Both the position numbers and the translations under genes were made by a program. 64,000 bases of DNA, taken from positions 5,234,082 to 5,298,081 of the forward strand of contig BCIA01000004.1 of assembly GCA_001599815.1 (NCBI GenBank), read 5' to 3'. Below, one piece after another: positions 31,869 through 42,747 of the stretch. This stretch comes from Furcasterigmium furcatum (taxonomy: Eukaryota > Ascomycota > Sordariomycetes > Glomerellales > Plectosphaerellaceae). Numbering within the stretch: position 1 is the first letter of the stretch; every line of letters begins with the position of its first letter. Under the pieces are notes generated by a model that was not told the origin of the DNA, searched no databases, and was given only the letters and a program-made list of their open reading frames with translations.

Positions 31869-33566
31869 ATGGCCAACCAAACCCCCGCCGTTGTCATGGA
31901 CAAGTGAGTTGCTGCCCTGTCGTCATGGCTGCCCCGCATCGTCGACGTTGCCAGATGGACGATGATGAGCACCCGAAGCTGACTCCCACCCTCCTCAGCG
32001 GCACCGGCTTTTCGAAGCTCGGTATGTTCCTCTAACGCCTTTCGCCTGCCGACCACTTCCGATCCATCTAACGTGGCCCTCCAGGTTTCGCTGGCAATGA
32101 TTCTCCCTCCTTCGTCTTTCCGACCGCCATCGCGACAAAAGGTCCCACCGGTGGTGGCGGCGGCTCTGGTGCCGGACGTCCCTCTGTCGCCAACAAGCCC
32201 TCTTTCCTGACTGGAGGCGCCGGTCCCGGTGGACATCTCAGCGCGAAGCGCGGGACAGAGGATCTGGACTTCTTCATCGGCGATGCTGCCATTGCCGCAT
32301 CCAACGGCCCAGGTCGGTCATGTCACGCGTGCGGCTACGTGGCTGGGGGTGACTGACAATTCTCCGAAATCACAGGCTATGGACTGCACTATCCGATCCG
32401 ACACGGTCAAATTGAGAACTGGGTTCGTTCGGAGCATGCGGAACACATGGAAGCCGACAGCTGACACGATTTAGGATCACATGGAGAGGTTCTGGTCCAA
32501 CTCCATCTTCAAGTACCTCCGCGTCGAGCCCGAGGATCACTTCTTCCTCCTGACCGAGCCGGTACGGCTAACCCAGACACCTTTCGCAGTTCCAGATGTG
32601 CTGACGCTGCTAGCCCCTGAACCCTCCCGAGAACCGCGAGAACACCGCCGAGATCTTCTTCGAGTCCTTCAACTGCGCCGGCATGTACATCGCCGTGCAA
32701 GCCGTCCTGGCCCTCGCTGCTTCCTGGACCTCCTCCAAGGTCCAGGACAGGTCGTTGACCGGTACGGTCATTGACTCTGGTGACGGTGTGACCCACGTCA
32801 TCCCCGTCGCCGAGGGCTACGTTATCGGATCGTCCATCAAGTCGATCCCCATCGCTGGTCGTGACATTACCTACTTCGTCCAGTCGCTGCTCCGTGATCG
32901 CGGCGAGCCCGACTCCTCGCTCAAGACCGCCCAAGAGATCAAGGAGGAGTACTGCTACGTCTGCCCCGATATCGTCAAGGAGTTCTCCCGCTACGACCGC
33001 GACCCCACCCGCTTCATCCAGCACCCCGTCCTCCAGACGGGCGGCCGCAAGGTCTCCGTCGATGTCGGCTACGAGCGCTTCCTCGCCCCCGAAATCTTCT
33101 TCAACCCCGAGATCTACAGCTCCGACTTCCTGACGCCCCTGCCCAACGTCGTCGACGGTGTTATCCAGTCCTCCCCGATCGATGTCCGAAGGGGTCTCTA
33201 CAAGAACATCGTTCTGTCCGGTGGCAGCACGCTCTACAAGGATTTCGGCAGGCGATTACAACGAGATATCAAGCAGCTGGTCGATGCCCGCATCCGTGCC
33301 AGCGAGGTCCGCAGCGGAGGTGCCAGGAGCGGCGGCCTCGACGTCCAGGTTATTACGCACAAGAGGCAGAGGCACGGTCCCTGGTTCGGTGGCAGCTTGC
33401 TCGGACAGACGCCCGAGTTCCGGTCTTACTGCCACACCAAGGCCGAGGTGATTACCTCCCGATTCTCCCTATCCAGATTCCACATGCTGACTCCTCACAG
33501 TACCAAGAGTACGGCCCCAGCATCGTCAGAAGGTTTGCGCTGCTTGGCGGACCCGGCGGTTCATAG
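31869..33566 (+). CDS. ARP3: Actin-related protein 3 (Arp2/3 complex)
   Basis: Seven exons: 31869-31903, 32000-32022, 32085-32312, 32376-32422, 32475-32561, 32614-33447 and 33501-33566. They total 439 aa, and every junction keeps frame. Exon 2 is a 23-nt micro-exon. The actin fold is clear: nucleotide loop NGTGFSKLGFAGND split over exons 1-3, then YGLHYPIRHGQIENWD, TGTVIDSGDGVTHVIPV and VLSGGSTLYKDFGRRLQRD. The chain ends ALLGGPGGS. Arp3 with Arp2 forms the template for branched actin nucleation in endocytic patches and hyphal tips. A Gly-rich insert after residue 35 (KGPTGGGGGSGAG) is a known feature of Arp3 rather than actin. Donors GTCGGT and GTTCGT of introns 3 and 4 are weak. Confidence 0.93.
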
Positions 33567-33955
33567 ATGCCTGCGTTTTGATGTTCATAGAGCCTACTTC
33601 ACTGTTGTTTCCAAAAGCAGCCTCGCAATTTACCAACAATTCCTCCAAGTTTCCTCGCCGGGTGTCTTAAGCACAGCACGCTAAATGGAACTGACCGAGT
33701 CTAGGCAGCCCCAAAGTATCTGGGATCAAACATTGACATGTCACATGCGCAGCGAGCAGATTCAAAGGATTGAACAGTCAAAACGCGGTCTTCGTTTATC
33801 GGAAGCTATACACATGATATCATAATGGATACATCATCCAAACGCCTCCTCCCAGCACCACACCACCCGTTTTATCGCCACGTACACCGCTCTCGTATGA
33901 TAACTCTTGTTCGTTTCTCGTCACATCGTCTCCAAAATCCGCATTGATCCGCAGC
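33567..33955. other. Convergent ARP3/ADH intergenic region
   Basis: A 389-nt spacer between the stops of ARP3 (+) and the alcohol dehydrogenase (-). I see no further feature. Confidence 0.45.
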
Positions 33956-35082
33956 TCACTTGCTGGTATCGACGACGTAGCGACCGACGATCTTGCCGTC
34001 CTGCATCAGCTTGTACACATCCTGCAGCTGGCTCAGTCCCACGGTCTTGAACGGCGCCTTGATCAGGCCGCGGCGGAAGAAGTCGAGGGCCTCGGCGGTA
34101 TCGGCTCTGTTGCCGACGTAGCTGCCCCGGATGGTGATCATGCGCACGACGGTATCGAACACGGGGGCGCGCAGGTAGGCGTTGGCGGGGAGGCCGATGC
34201 AGACGACGGTGCCGCGGCTGCGGACGTACTCGCTGGCCTGCTGGAATGGCTTCTCCTGGACGGCGACGAGCAGGACGGCCTGGGGGCCGAGGCCGTCGGG
34301 GGTGGCGGCCTTGACCTCGTCGACGAGGTTCTGGGACGACGTGAAGTCGACGTAGCTGTCGGCGCCGAGCTCCTTGCACATCTTGCCCTTCTCGGCGCCG
34401 CCGTCGATGGCGATGGCGTGCAGGCCCATGGCCTTGGCGTACTGCAGGGCGAGGGAGCCGAGGCCGCCGCCGGCGCCGACGATGGCGACGTGCTGGCCGG
34501 GGCGGGCGCCGGACTCCTTGAGGCCCTTGTAGACGGTGATGCCGGCGCAGAGGACGGGGGCGATGGCCTCGAGGTCGCACTCCTTGGGGATGCGGGCGAC
34601 GTGGGCGGCCTTGGCGATGGCGTACTGCTGGAAGCTGCCGTCGACGGTGTAGCCGGAGAGCAGGGCTTGGCTGCAGAGGGGCTCGTCGGTGTTGAGGCAG
34701 TGGGGGCAGGTCAGGCAGGAGCCGTTGAGCCACTTGATGCCGGCGTGGTCGCCGATCTTGATGTCCTTGACGAGGGAGCCGAGGGCGACGACGACGCCTG
34801 CGCCTTCGTGGCCGCCGACGAGGGGCTTCTTGGTGGGGAGGGGCCAGTCACCCATCATGGCGTGGAGGTCGGTGTGGCAGACGCCGGAGTACTTGACGTT
34901 GATGAGGACCTCGTCGGGGCCGGGCTGCTGGACGGGGATCTTCTTGTAGACGACGGCTGGGGGACTGTTAGTTGGCATTGGAGTCTAAGGGGGAGGAGGA
35001 TGGGAGACGTACGGCCGCCGGTGTCCTCGACAACCTGCGCCCACTGCTCGGTGGGAATGTTGCCGGCATTGATGGAACCCAT
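33956..35082 (-). CDS. ADH1: Zinc alcohol dehydrogenase (Adh1-type)
   Basis: Two exons in reverse order, 35013-35082 and 33956-34956, joined across a 56-nt intron with a GTACGT donor and an ACTAAC branch site, giving 356 aa. The junction restores the family N-terminus (PTEQWAQVVEDTGGPVVYKK). Catalytic zinc ligands are in SGVCHTD and GGHEGAG; structural zinc cysteines are in NGSCLTCPHCLNTDEPLC. The NAD-binding Rossmann loop is VGAGGGLGSLALQY. This matches fungal ADH1, a cytosolic enzyme interconverting ethanol and acetaldehyde. Codon use is strongly biased to C-ending codons, suggesting high expression, and a TATA box lies upstream. Splicing at a nearer CAG would not keep frame. Confidence 0.92.
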
Positions 35083-35234
35083 GTTGTATGATGCTGTGTT
35101 GTTGACAAAGACGAAGGTGGTTCTGGGTAATAGAGATGAGATGTAGAGCTTCAAGCAGAGGGTATCGTGAAATATTGAGGTGTTCTATCGAGTGTAGCAA
35201 GACAAATGCTCCCGATCCGGGGATCTCGAGGGTC

Positions 35235-35243
35235 TTATATATA
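35235..35243 (-). promoter_or_regulatory. TATA box of the alcohol dehydrogenase gene
   Basis: Read on the minus strand the string is TATATATAA, about 155 nt upstream of the ADH ATG at 35082. A strong TATA element fits a highly expressed, regulated glycolytic or fermentative gene. Function here is inferred from position. Confidence 0.65.
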
Positions 35244-37254
35244 GATGTCATCGATCAGTCCACGCCGCGGTAAACGCCGACGGAGCTCAGGCACAGGTCA
35301 CTCGGTGTGGGTGGTGAGACCGAGTCGGGGCGTGCTCGGCTCAGAGCTAGCAGAGGAGAAACGCATGACAGCTCCTACTACCAGTCACCAGCCGCCACCG
35401 GCGCCGTTACGTCTCCCGGCCCTCACAATGCAACAGGAGAAGAAGAACAGGGAGGTTGGCCTGTCTCTCTCGGGTCAGCGCTTGGTCCGTCGGGGACACG
35501 AGAGCTACCCTGGCATCCGAGGCTAGGGGCAACGGGAAGTTCACAGGATGAGGCTACAGATTGGGAGATGCATGACTGCAGTAGTAGATAGATCCGGTAG
35601 CAATGCTGGGGCTGTCTGTCCATGACCCCGCGGAGGAGGTTTCATTACGGCTGGGTCAACGGGGCCTCCTCGCTGGAGGGTTGGAGGGGTCGGGTTGGTG
35701 AGGGGTGGGAAGGATGAAAGCATCATTGTGATCAGATGTTTTGAGAATCTTGGTGGTGCTAGTGCTTCGATTCCGCTGTTGATGGATGCGTCTGGTGTAG
35801 TCCAAGAGTCGTCGGACCACTTTTGAGGCGAAGCTCGGGTGACATTCCGCCGGGCGAGCGCCTTGTTTAGCGGACGTCACCAAGTCACTAACGCCGCCAG
35901 CGGCTCCAATTCCGGGGGCGATCACTGCGAATCCTTCTCCAACTTTGAGACATCTTATGGGTCTATTTTTCAGTTCTTATGCTACCATTTGGCCAATTCA
36001 GTGGTAAGACCTGGGATGGTTTCTCTGATGGGAGATACAATTCTATTCGAGCCTTGAATAACATCATGTTCAGTTGTATTATCTCGCGGTACTCCATAAT
36101 TAGGTACCCATTGATTGCCCGGCACCCCCAACTCAGTGAAGCGCTGCACTGACAGACGACCACTGGCCCACTGGCACTCCCCGCCTCGGGCAGTTACCCC
36201 GCCAAGGCGGGCGCTGCGGGGAACCGGATAGCATCAACGACCAGGCCTCGACCATCGTCGCCGCATCTCTCGGCATTGACCATCCCGTCTTCCTTGCATG
36301 TTTGCTGCAACGATCAGCCTCTCACGTTCACCAATCCCTCCTGCAGCCGCATCGAAACCCCTGCAGCTGCTTCGACCCGTTCAACATCCCATCAACCGTC
36401 CGGCCGTCCGGTCAAGCCGTGCTGGGAATCAATGATTAGCATGACTAGCCTCGACGCTCCCTAAACACCGGAGACGCCCTCCTATTCGTTCCGCGGTCAC
36501 ATCGCCATGAATAGCTTCCCGGACCTCCCTCACACTCCCCCACATCTCGTCGGCTTCTTCTCGCCCCCCCTCTCCGAGAGCTTCCCCAGATCCAACATCG
36601 TACGACACGGCCCTAGCATTGGCCACTCCCAGACTAATATCGAATGAAGGCCTGCATCAACAAGCCACACGTCCTGGTTCCCCACACGCCTCGCTCGAAC
36701 GGAGCTTGTCCCCGCCTTCTCGAACACGTCCACAGCTCCTCGCCCTCAGCTCTCACGTATTCCCGTCGTTCGACCGGCAGCCTCCAGGGCCCTAGCTCTC
36801 GAGATGGTCATCGGGCCCCCTTTTCCACACCTTGAGCTTGATCTAACGCCCGCAGCTGAATCGCGGCCGTTCCTCCCTGGGCGTCTTCCAGCCTTCTCCT
36901 GGCGGCCTGGCGGATTCTATGCAATGGGGCTAGGGACGCGAGTCGAGCGGAGGAGGGGGATATGCAACGGCAACTCCGGTCAATGAGCTCTGTGCTGTCG
37001 ATGTGGACGCCGCTGACGTTGCTCCTTTTATCCATCATCCACAACGGGGTCAACACTTTTCGAACCAGAACACCCATGTCCAGGGAGCATTTCGCATCAG
37101 TTGCCTCATGGGTTTCTATTGGGGCGCTTCATTCTGTGAACCCATCCGCTGAGACCTGTTCTCCGGCCTCGGGGGCAACCCTTTCCTTCATCATTCGTGA
37201 ATTCATTTCCATGCCAACCCATCACCTGTCCTCGAGCACCACCGCAAGTGGACG
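35244..37254. other. Long intergenic region between ADH and the P450 gene
   Basis: About 2 kb in which I find no supportable gene. The part up to about 36 kb is upstream of ADH and may hold its control region. A short GC-rich inverted repeat (CCCGCC-AA-GGCGGG) lies at about 36190-36204. The rest is downstream of the P450. Open frames near 36276-36986 are short and lack motifs. Confidence 0.4.
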
Positions 37255-39051
37255 TCAATATGTCTTCTTGGGCGGCAGCTCCTCCGGCTCGAACAGGGCA
37301 ATCGGTATGCCCTGCCCGGGGGTCCCGACAATCTCGGCCTTCATGAACTGCGCGTTCCAGTCCCCTCGGTACTCGACCCTGTCGTACTTCTGGAAGATTT
37401 TGACCACTACCACATAAGTTAGTCCACAGCTCTCTCGGCCTGACATCCTTCTTCGCTCGAACTCGAACCCCGAGAAACTCACGCGTGTACGCCATCTCCG
37501 TCATGGCGAAGTTCTGCCCGACACAGATCCTGGGCCCGCCGTTGAAGGGCACGTAATGCCACGGCCGCGGCGACCACTTCTCCCATCGCTCCGGGCTATA
37601 TATGGCCGGGCTGGCAAACTCGGGACTCGACGTGGGATACAGGTCGCGGCGCCGCTGCATGCCCAGTGTGCTGTACGCGATGATATCGCCCTTCAGAACC
37701 GCGATATCGGGCTGGCCTGGTATACCTGGCAGCGTTGTGTTCGTGAGTGCCTGACGGATGTTGAAGGGCACGGCGGGGTAGAGACGCAACGTCTCGTTGA
37801 TGCAGTGCGTGATGTAGGGCATGTTCTTCAGGTCCTCGTACGACGGCGCCTTGTTCGGGCCGACGGTGGCCATGACCTCGGCTCGGATTTTTCTGACGAT
37901 TTCAGGCTGTCGAGCGATCTCGTAGAACAGCCACGACAGGGTTGCGGCGGTGGTGTCTCGTCCGGCTAGGAGCACGGCGATGAGCTGGTCCTGGATCAGC
38001 TTCTTGTCCCGGGTCGACCGGGCAATGGCGTGGAGGAAGGTGAAGTCCTTGTCGGGGTGGGACAGCTTGTCGAGCTCCTCTCGGGGGAGAGAAAGGGCCT
38101 GCTCGATATATGGAGTGATGAACTGCTGTATGACCTTCATGGCCTTGGTGAAAGGCCTCCGGGGGATGTAAAATTCGAACGGCCTGGACAGGTTAGCAGG
38201 GCCGACAGCCACCGTGGAGGGTTCAACGCACGCCATGATGGTATAGAAAGTCTGAAGCCTCTGGCAATCGTTGAACGCTTGTGCAAAGTGGTGGCCGGAG
38301 CTATCGAGATCAGCTTTGAAAGCCCCTGGATCAGTGCCGACATCCTACTCACTTGTTCAGACTGTTGACGCTCGTCCCGAGGAGGAACTCCGTCGTCACG
38401 TCCAGCGTCATCCGGTAGAACAGATCCATGATGTCGACCGTCACGCCCGGCGCCGGAAGCTTTGAAATCAGGACGTCGGACCATTTTCCAAAGTTGGCCA
38501 GGTCCTTGACGCGGTCCTTCATGAACATGGGCCGGATGAGACTCCGGTTGTCCTGCCATGCCTTGCCATCCGTGGTGAAGATACTGTCCCCCAGAAATGG
38601 CTGCCAGAGCTTGTGGAAGTCCGGGCCCTTTCCAAAGTCGGCGAACTTGGACGTCAAGATAGTCTTGATCTGGGCGGGCTCGTTGGTCATGAGATATCGC
38701 CGGTAGCCTACCCAGCAGATCTCGACGCAGTTGGGGCTCTCAGGGGGAGCTCCTTGGAAGAAGCTGTAGAAGGTATCGAGCATGTGGTGATTGAGCTGGG
38801 CCTGCGCAATCTGCACAAACAGAGGTAGTGCTAGCAATGTGTAAGCTGGCCCGTGATCCGCAGATGGAGACATCCCCAGGGTGCGTACCTGTGAACGGGT
38901 TGCTGGCAACGATCGGGGCCCTAACTCCGCCGCTGCGGCGCACTCGAATCTCGGTCAGGAGGCGAACGGAGACAAGGAAGACCACTAGGCCTATTCCTGC
39001 CCCGACCAGTATCTGGCCAGGATGTAAGAGGACATATCCCAGGGCTGTCAT
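37255..39051 (-). CDS. Cytochrome P450, CYP52-like
   Basis: Five exons in reverse order: 38889-39051, 38353-38830, 38232-38300, 37483-38183 and 37255-37406, giving 520 aa. The third intron (38184-38231, 48 nt) is stop-free and a multiple of three, so it hides in an open frame; GTGCGT, GCTAAC and CCAG mark it. The protein has an N-terminal membrane anchor (ILVGAGIGLVVFLVSVRLL), I-helix AGRDTTAATLSW, ExxR in NETLRLYPAVP, PERWEKW and the heme loop FNGGPRICVGQNFA with its Cys ligand. The overall pattern is that of the CYP52 clan, ER enzymes that omega-hydroxylate alkanes and fatty acids; substrate here is unproven. No biosynthetic partners flank it. Confidence 0.88.
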
Positions 39052-40150
39052 GTCGAAGCTACTCAGGGTAGGGAGAATAGGCTTTCTGAAGATTCACTGC
39101 GGCTCAAGAATGAATAGACGGCTGAAGACCACATGAATGACCTCTACTGGCATGTTGGCATAGAATATCAAGCCGATCCATCGAGCATAAGTAAGTAAAG
39201 CAAATCCAAGGAATCTCTTCATCCACCAGCACGTAACACATGTCTGCTCTGGCCGCGGCATCAGAAGCGATTTGGGATGCAGCCATCACTTTCCCTTGAC
39301 CCAAACAGACGTCAGAGCGCAGCCTATTGGCATAGGCACGCAGTGTTGGTTCTCAGCCCAGCCCAGGACGATCCCCCATATGGAGGATCTCCAAGCACAT
39401 GCTTTTGACCAGGGATTACCCCACACTCGACGGAAGCTGTCAGTCCAGGCAGATGTCCCATCACGTCGATCACAAACCTGCCCATTGGCCGGAAGAATGA
39501 GCCGGGCGACGAGAAGGGAAAGCGTTGCGCTAGGGCCATGTTTCGAACGGCATATGACAGAGTGAAGTTGCAGTCGATCGATCAGGCTGGTATTTGGTAT
39601 AAAGAGGTCGGGCTGTGGGCGTTCTCCGAGCAGCTGATCATCTCGTGTTCGTATCAATCTGATAGACTGTGACTGAGACCGCTCGAATCCATGTCATGTG
39701 ACGAGCCAGTGAGTCCCGAGTTGATGGCTCTCGGAAAAGATCACGATAACTCCATGCCTTCTTTTCCTCCTCCCGTGCCGGAGTCTTGCGGAAGTTGTCA
39801 CAGCCTGGGCCAAACCCGTCGCGGGGCGGAGAATCTCCGATGGACGATGACTAAGGCCGTTGACACCCGTCCACGGCCCTCCACTGCTCCCGCGGGACTG
39901 GGCTGAGACGAAACGGCCCCTCGTAATTCCGAGCCAGGATCCACAGCCAGTCGGAGGTCGGGAAATACCGCGGGAGGACGGTCCAGCCAACGAGAAGCCA
40001 GCCAATCTGCAGTTCCCGGTTTGAGAGGTTCCGACCTTGAGATAGCTTCGCGAAACATCGTCACTCACAACGTTGTCTCTTTTGTTCGTGCAAACCCCTC
40101 TCCACTCCAGCCGCTCTCTATCAATCGTGCGAGTGCAGCAAGTCGCCATC
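39052..40150. promoter_or_regulatory. Divergent region between P450 and LSC2
   Basis: 1.1 kb spanning the starts of two divergent genes. I see no coding frame with motifs and no repeat. The 100 nt before 40151 are CT-rich, a likely LSC2 leader. Confidence 0.45.
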
Positions 40151-41728
40151 ATGTACAAGCTCGGTCGCAACCGGGCTCTGGCCTCTGCCTTCCAGCCTTC
40201 CAAGGTAGGTAGAATCTGCTCCCGCCCGTCGTCGCGAAGGAAGCTACGGCTTTTTCGCTCCGCCGAGCCCTGACTGACGATCATCGCGACAGTTCACCAA
40301 GTCCTCTTCTGCCAGACTCCCCAGCTTCGCCCAGCAGCGGAGAAACCTGAGCATCCACGAGTACCGCTCTGCCGACCTCCTGCGCCAGGTACGACGCCCC
40401 CTTTCCCGAGCTCCCCTTTCTTGATATCCCCGGACCCAAAAAAAGTCTAACCAATCCGCTCTCTGTAGTATGGCGTCGGTGTCCCCAAGGGCTCCAATGC
40501 CACCACCTCCGCCGAGGCCAAGGCCATCGCGGAAGAGCTCGGAGGCGACGACATGGTCATCAAGGCGCAGGTTCTCGCCGGTGGCCGTGGTAAGGGTACC
40601 TTCGACAACGGCCTAAAGGGTGGTGTCCGTGTCATCTACTCCCCCCACGAGGCCGAGATGTTCGCCCAGCAGATGATCGGCCACAACCTAGTCACCAAGC
40701 AGACCGGTGCCGCCGGCCGCCTCTGCAGCTCCGTCTACATCTGCGAGCGCAAGTTCGCCCGTCGCGAGTTCTACCTCGCCATCCTGATGGACCGTGCCAC
40801 CCAGACCCCCGTCATCGTCTCCTCGTCGCAGGGCGGCATGGACATCGAGACCGTCGCCAAGGAGAGCCCCGACGCCATCATCACCACCTACATCGACATC
40901 GAGAAGGGTGTCACCGACGAGATCGCCCGCGACATCGCCACTAAGCTTGGCTTCAGCGAGCAGTGCATCGAGGATGCCAAGGACGTCATCCAGAAGCTGT
41001 ACACCATCTTCTCCGAGAAGGACGCCACCCAGATCGAGATCAACCCCCTGTCCGAGACCTCCGACCACAAGGTCCTCTGCATGGACGCCAAGTTCGGCTT
41101 CGACGACAACGCCGACTTCCGCCAGAAGGAGGTCTTCGAGTGGCGCGACACCACCCAGGAGGACCCCGATGAGGTCCGCGCCGCCGAGTCCGGCCTGAAC
41201 TTCATCAAGCTCGACGGCGATATCGGCTGCCTCGTCAACGGTGCCGGCCTCGCCATGGCCACCATGGACATCATCAAGCTGAACGGCGGCGCCCCCGCCA
41301 ACTTCCTCGACGTCGGCGGCGGTGCCACCCCCGCGGCCATCAAGGAGGCCTTCGAGCTCATCACCAGCGATCCCAAGGTCAGCGCCATCTTCGTCAACAT
41401 CTTCGGCGGTATCGTCCGCTGCGACCACATCGCCCACGGTCTCATCAACACCGTCAAGGCCCTCGACCTCAAGATCCCCATCATCGCCCGTCTGCAGGGC
41501 ACCAACATGGAGGCCGCCCAGGAGATCATCAACAACTCTGGCATGAAGATCTTCTCCATCGACGAGCTCCAGAACGCGGCTGAGAAGGCCGTCCAGCTGT
41601 CCAAGGTTGTCAAGATGGGTAAGCCTCCCCCGTCCCCCCCCCTTTTGTCCCCGCGGCGAGAACCCTCGGCTAACAAGCTCGCAGCCCGTGACATCGACGT
41701 CGGCGTCGAGTTCACCCTGGGTATCTAA
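40151..41728 (+). CDS. LSC2: Succinyl-CoA ligase beta subunit, mitochondrial
   Basis: Four exons, 40151-40204, 40293-40388, 40469-41618 and 41685-41728, giving 447 aa. An Arg/Ser-rich presequence (MYKLGRNRALASAFQ) precedes the mature start near RRNLSIHEYRS. The ATP-grasp domain has VIKAQVLAGGRGKGTF and the metal-binding QIEINPL. The C-terminal CoA-ligase part has ANFLDVGGGA and VNIFGGIVRCD. The enzyme converts succinyl-CoA to succinate with nucleotide phosphorylation in the TCA cycle, paired with the alpha subunit. ADP or GDP preference cannot be read here. Strong codon bias indicates high expression. The short last exon encodes the final 14 residues. Confidence 0.93.
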
Positions 41729-42114
41729 ACCCTCCAGCGTGACATTGTGAAAAGCTGGTTTACACAACCCTTGTGTATTAATTTGGCGGCAGGTTCTCCA
41801 CCGAAATGTGCGATAAGGAGGGGGACAGAGGGGCACCGGTCGCGCTTTATAGAGAATGGGTAACTTTGTGTCATGGCATCATTCGCGGCTGATATGCTGA
41901 CCGGCGAATGGTAAACTCGGAATTTCATCGTTTTTTCCAAAGACATTACTAGTACATGGCCGTAACCTTCCTTGTGTGAGTGTCTAACGCTGATTGTTGT
42001 TGTATCATGATGCCTCCATACGCCTCGCCCTAGGTCACAGCCGAACGCAGAAAATCAAACCGTCACGTCGTCCGTCATGTCGATCATCACCACCTCGTCG
42101 TCGGTAAGGGGGTG
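41729..42114. other. Convergent region downstream of LSC2
   Basis: A 386-nt spacer between two stops. No gene seen. Confidence 0.45.
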
Positions 42115-42747
42115 TCAGTATCGTCTTTGCGGGCCGTCTGGAAACTCGAACGGGCCTGACCGAATCACGCAGTTGTGTCGGGGCTCAAACTCCAGGCTTT
42201 CTTCCTCGCTCGGCGGGTTGAAGAGCATGGTCAGGAGGAAGGTGGCGCACAGGAGGCAGGGCAGGGCATTGCTGGTGAACTGCATCAGGCGTAGCTTGCG
42301 AGGCGCCCAGATGTCGTACATGGAGTCGCCCATCTTTCGCAGGCCGCCCAGCAGAGCCATGCCGGAGGTCGCGGCGGTCGCGGCGGTGAGGAGGAGAAAA
42401 GTGAGAGCGACGAAGAGGACGGAAAGGAGGTGGTAGAGCCACAAGAAGGGGGCCTGGGGGTAGGCCCAGTTCCCACGTGGCGCCACCGGGGACACGTCCA
42501 AGTCGGCGGGTGAGCGCGGAGGGAGAATCGTGTAGCATTCGATCTGGAATCTGCGGTACTCGGCGTTCGCCTGGTCCTCCAGCGGCCGGTTGACTATGCT
42601 GCAGGCCCATCTCGGCCTAGTCTCGATGCGCAGAACGGGTCTTCGGGGGATCATGACGAAGGCATTGGGGTCGGGGAATTCTGGTCTGCCCATGTGCTGC
42701 TGGGCCGTTTCGAAGGGGTTGGCTTGTGCTGGAAGAATCTGTGCCAT
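42115..42747 (-). CDS. Hypothetical two-TM membrane protein, 210 aa
   Basis: A single-exon frame of 210 codons. The N-terminal 90 residues are soluble, with a Pro-rich start (LPAQANPFETAQQH) and YRRFQIECYTILPPRS. Two hydrophobic segments follow: about 102-125 (LWLYHLLSVLFVALTFLLLT) and about 162-178 (ALPCLLCATFLLTMLF). Between them is a short Gly/Ala-rich stretch and a basic loop (APRKLRLMQ). A short acidic and polar tail ends the chain. It has no signal peptide, and I recognise no family. The coherent amphipathic and hydrophobic layout and C-ending codons argue for a real gene. The ATG at 42747 is the first in frame. Confidence 0.65.
   Translation of the reverse strand: MAQILPAQANPFETAQQHMGRPEFPDPNAFVMIPRRPVLRIETRPRWACSIVNRPLEDQANAEYRRFQIECYTILPPRSPADLDVSPVAPRGNWAYPQAPFLWLYHLLSVLFVALTFLLLTAATAATSGMALLGGLRKMGDSMYDIWAPRKLRLMQFTSNALPCLLCATFLLTMLFNPPSEEESLEFEPRHNCVIRSGPFEFPDGPQRRY

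Noticed and set aside
33956..39051. ADH and P450 as part of a metabolic gene cluster
   Set aside because: They are 2.2 kb apart with no transporter, regulator or backbone enzyme nearby, and the ADH is the primary-metabolism ADH1 type.
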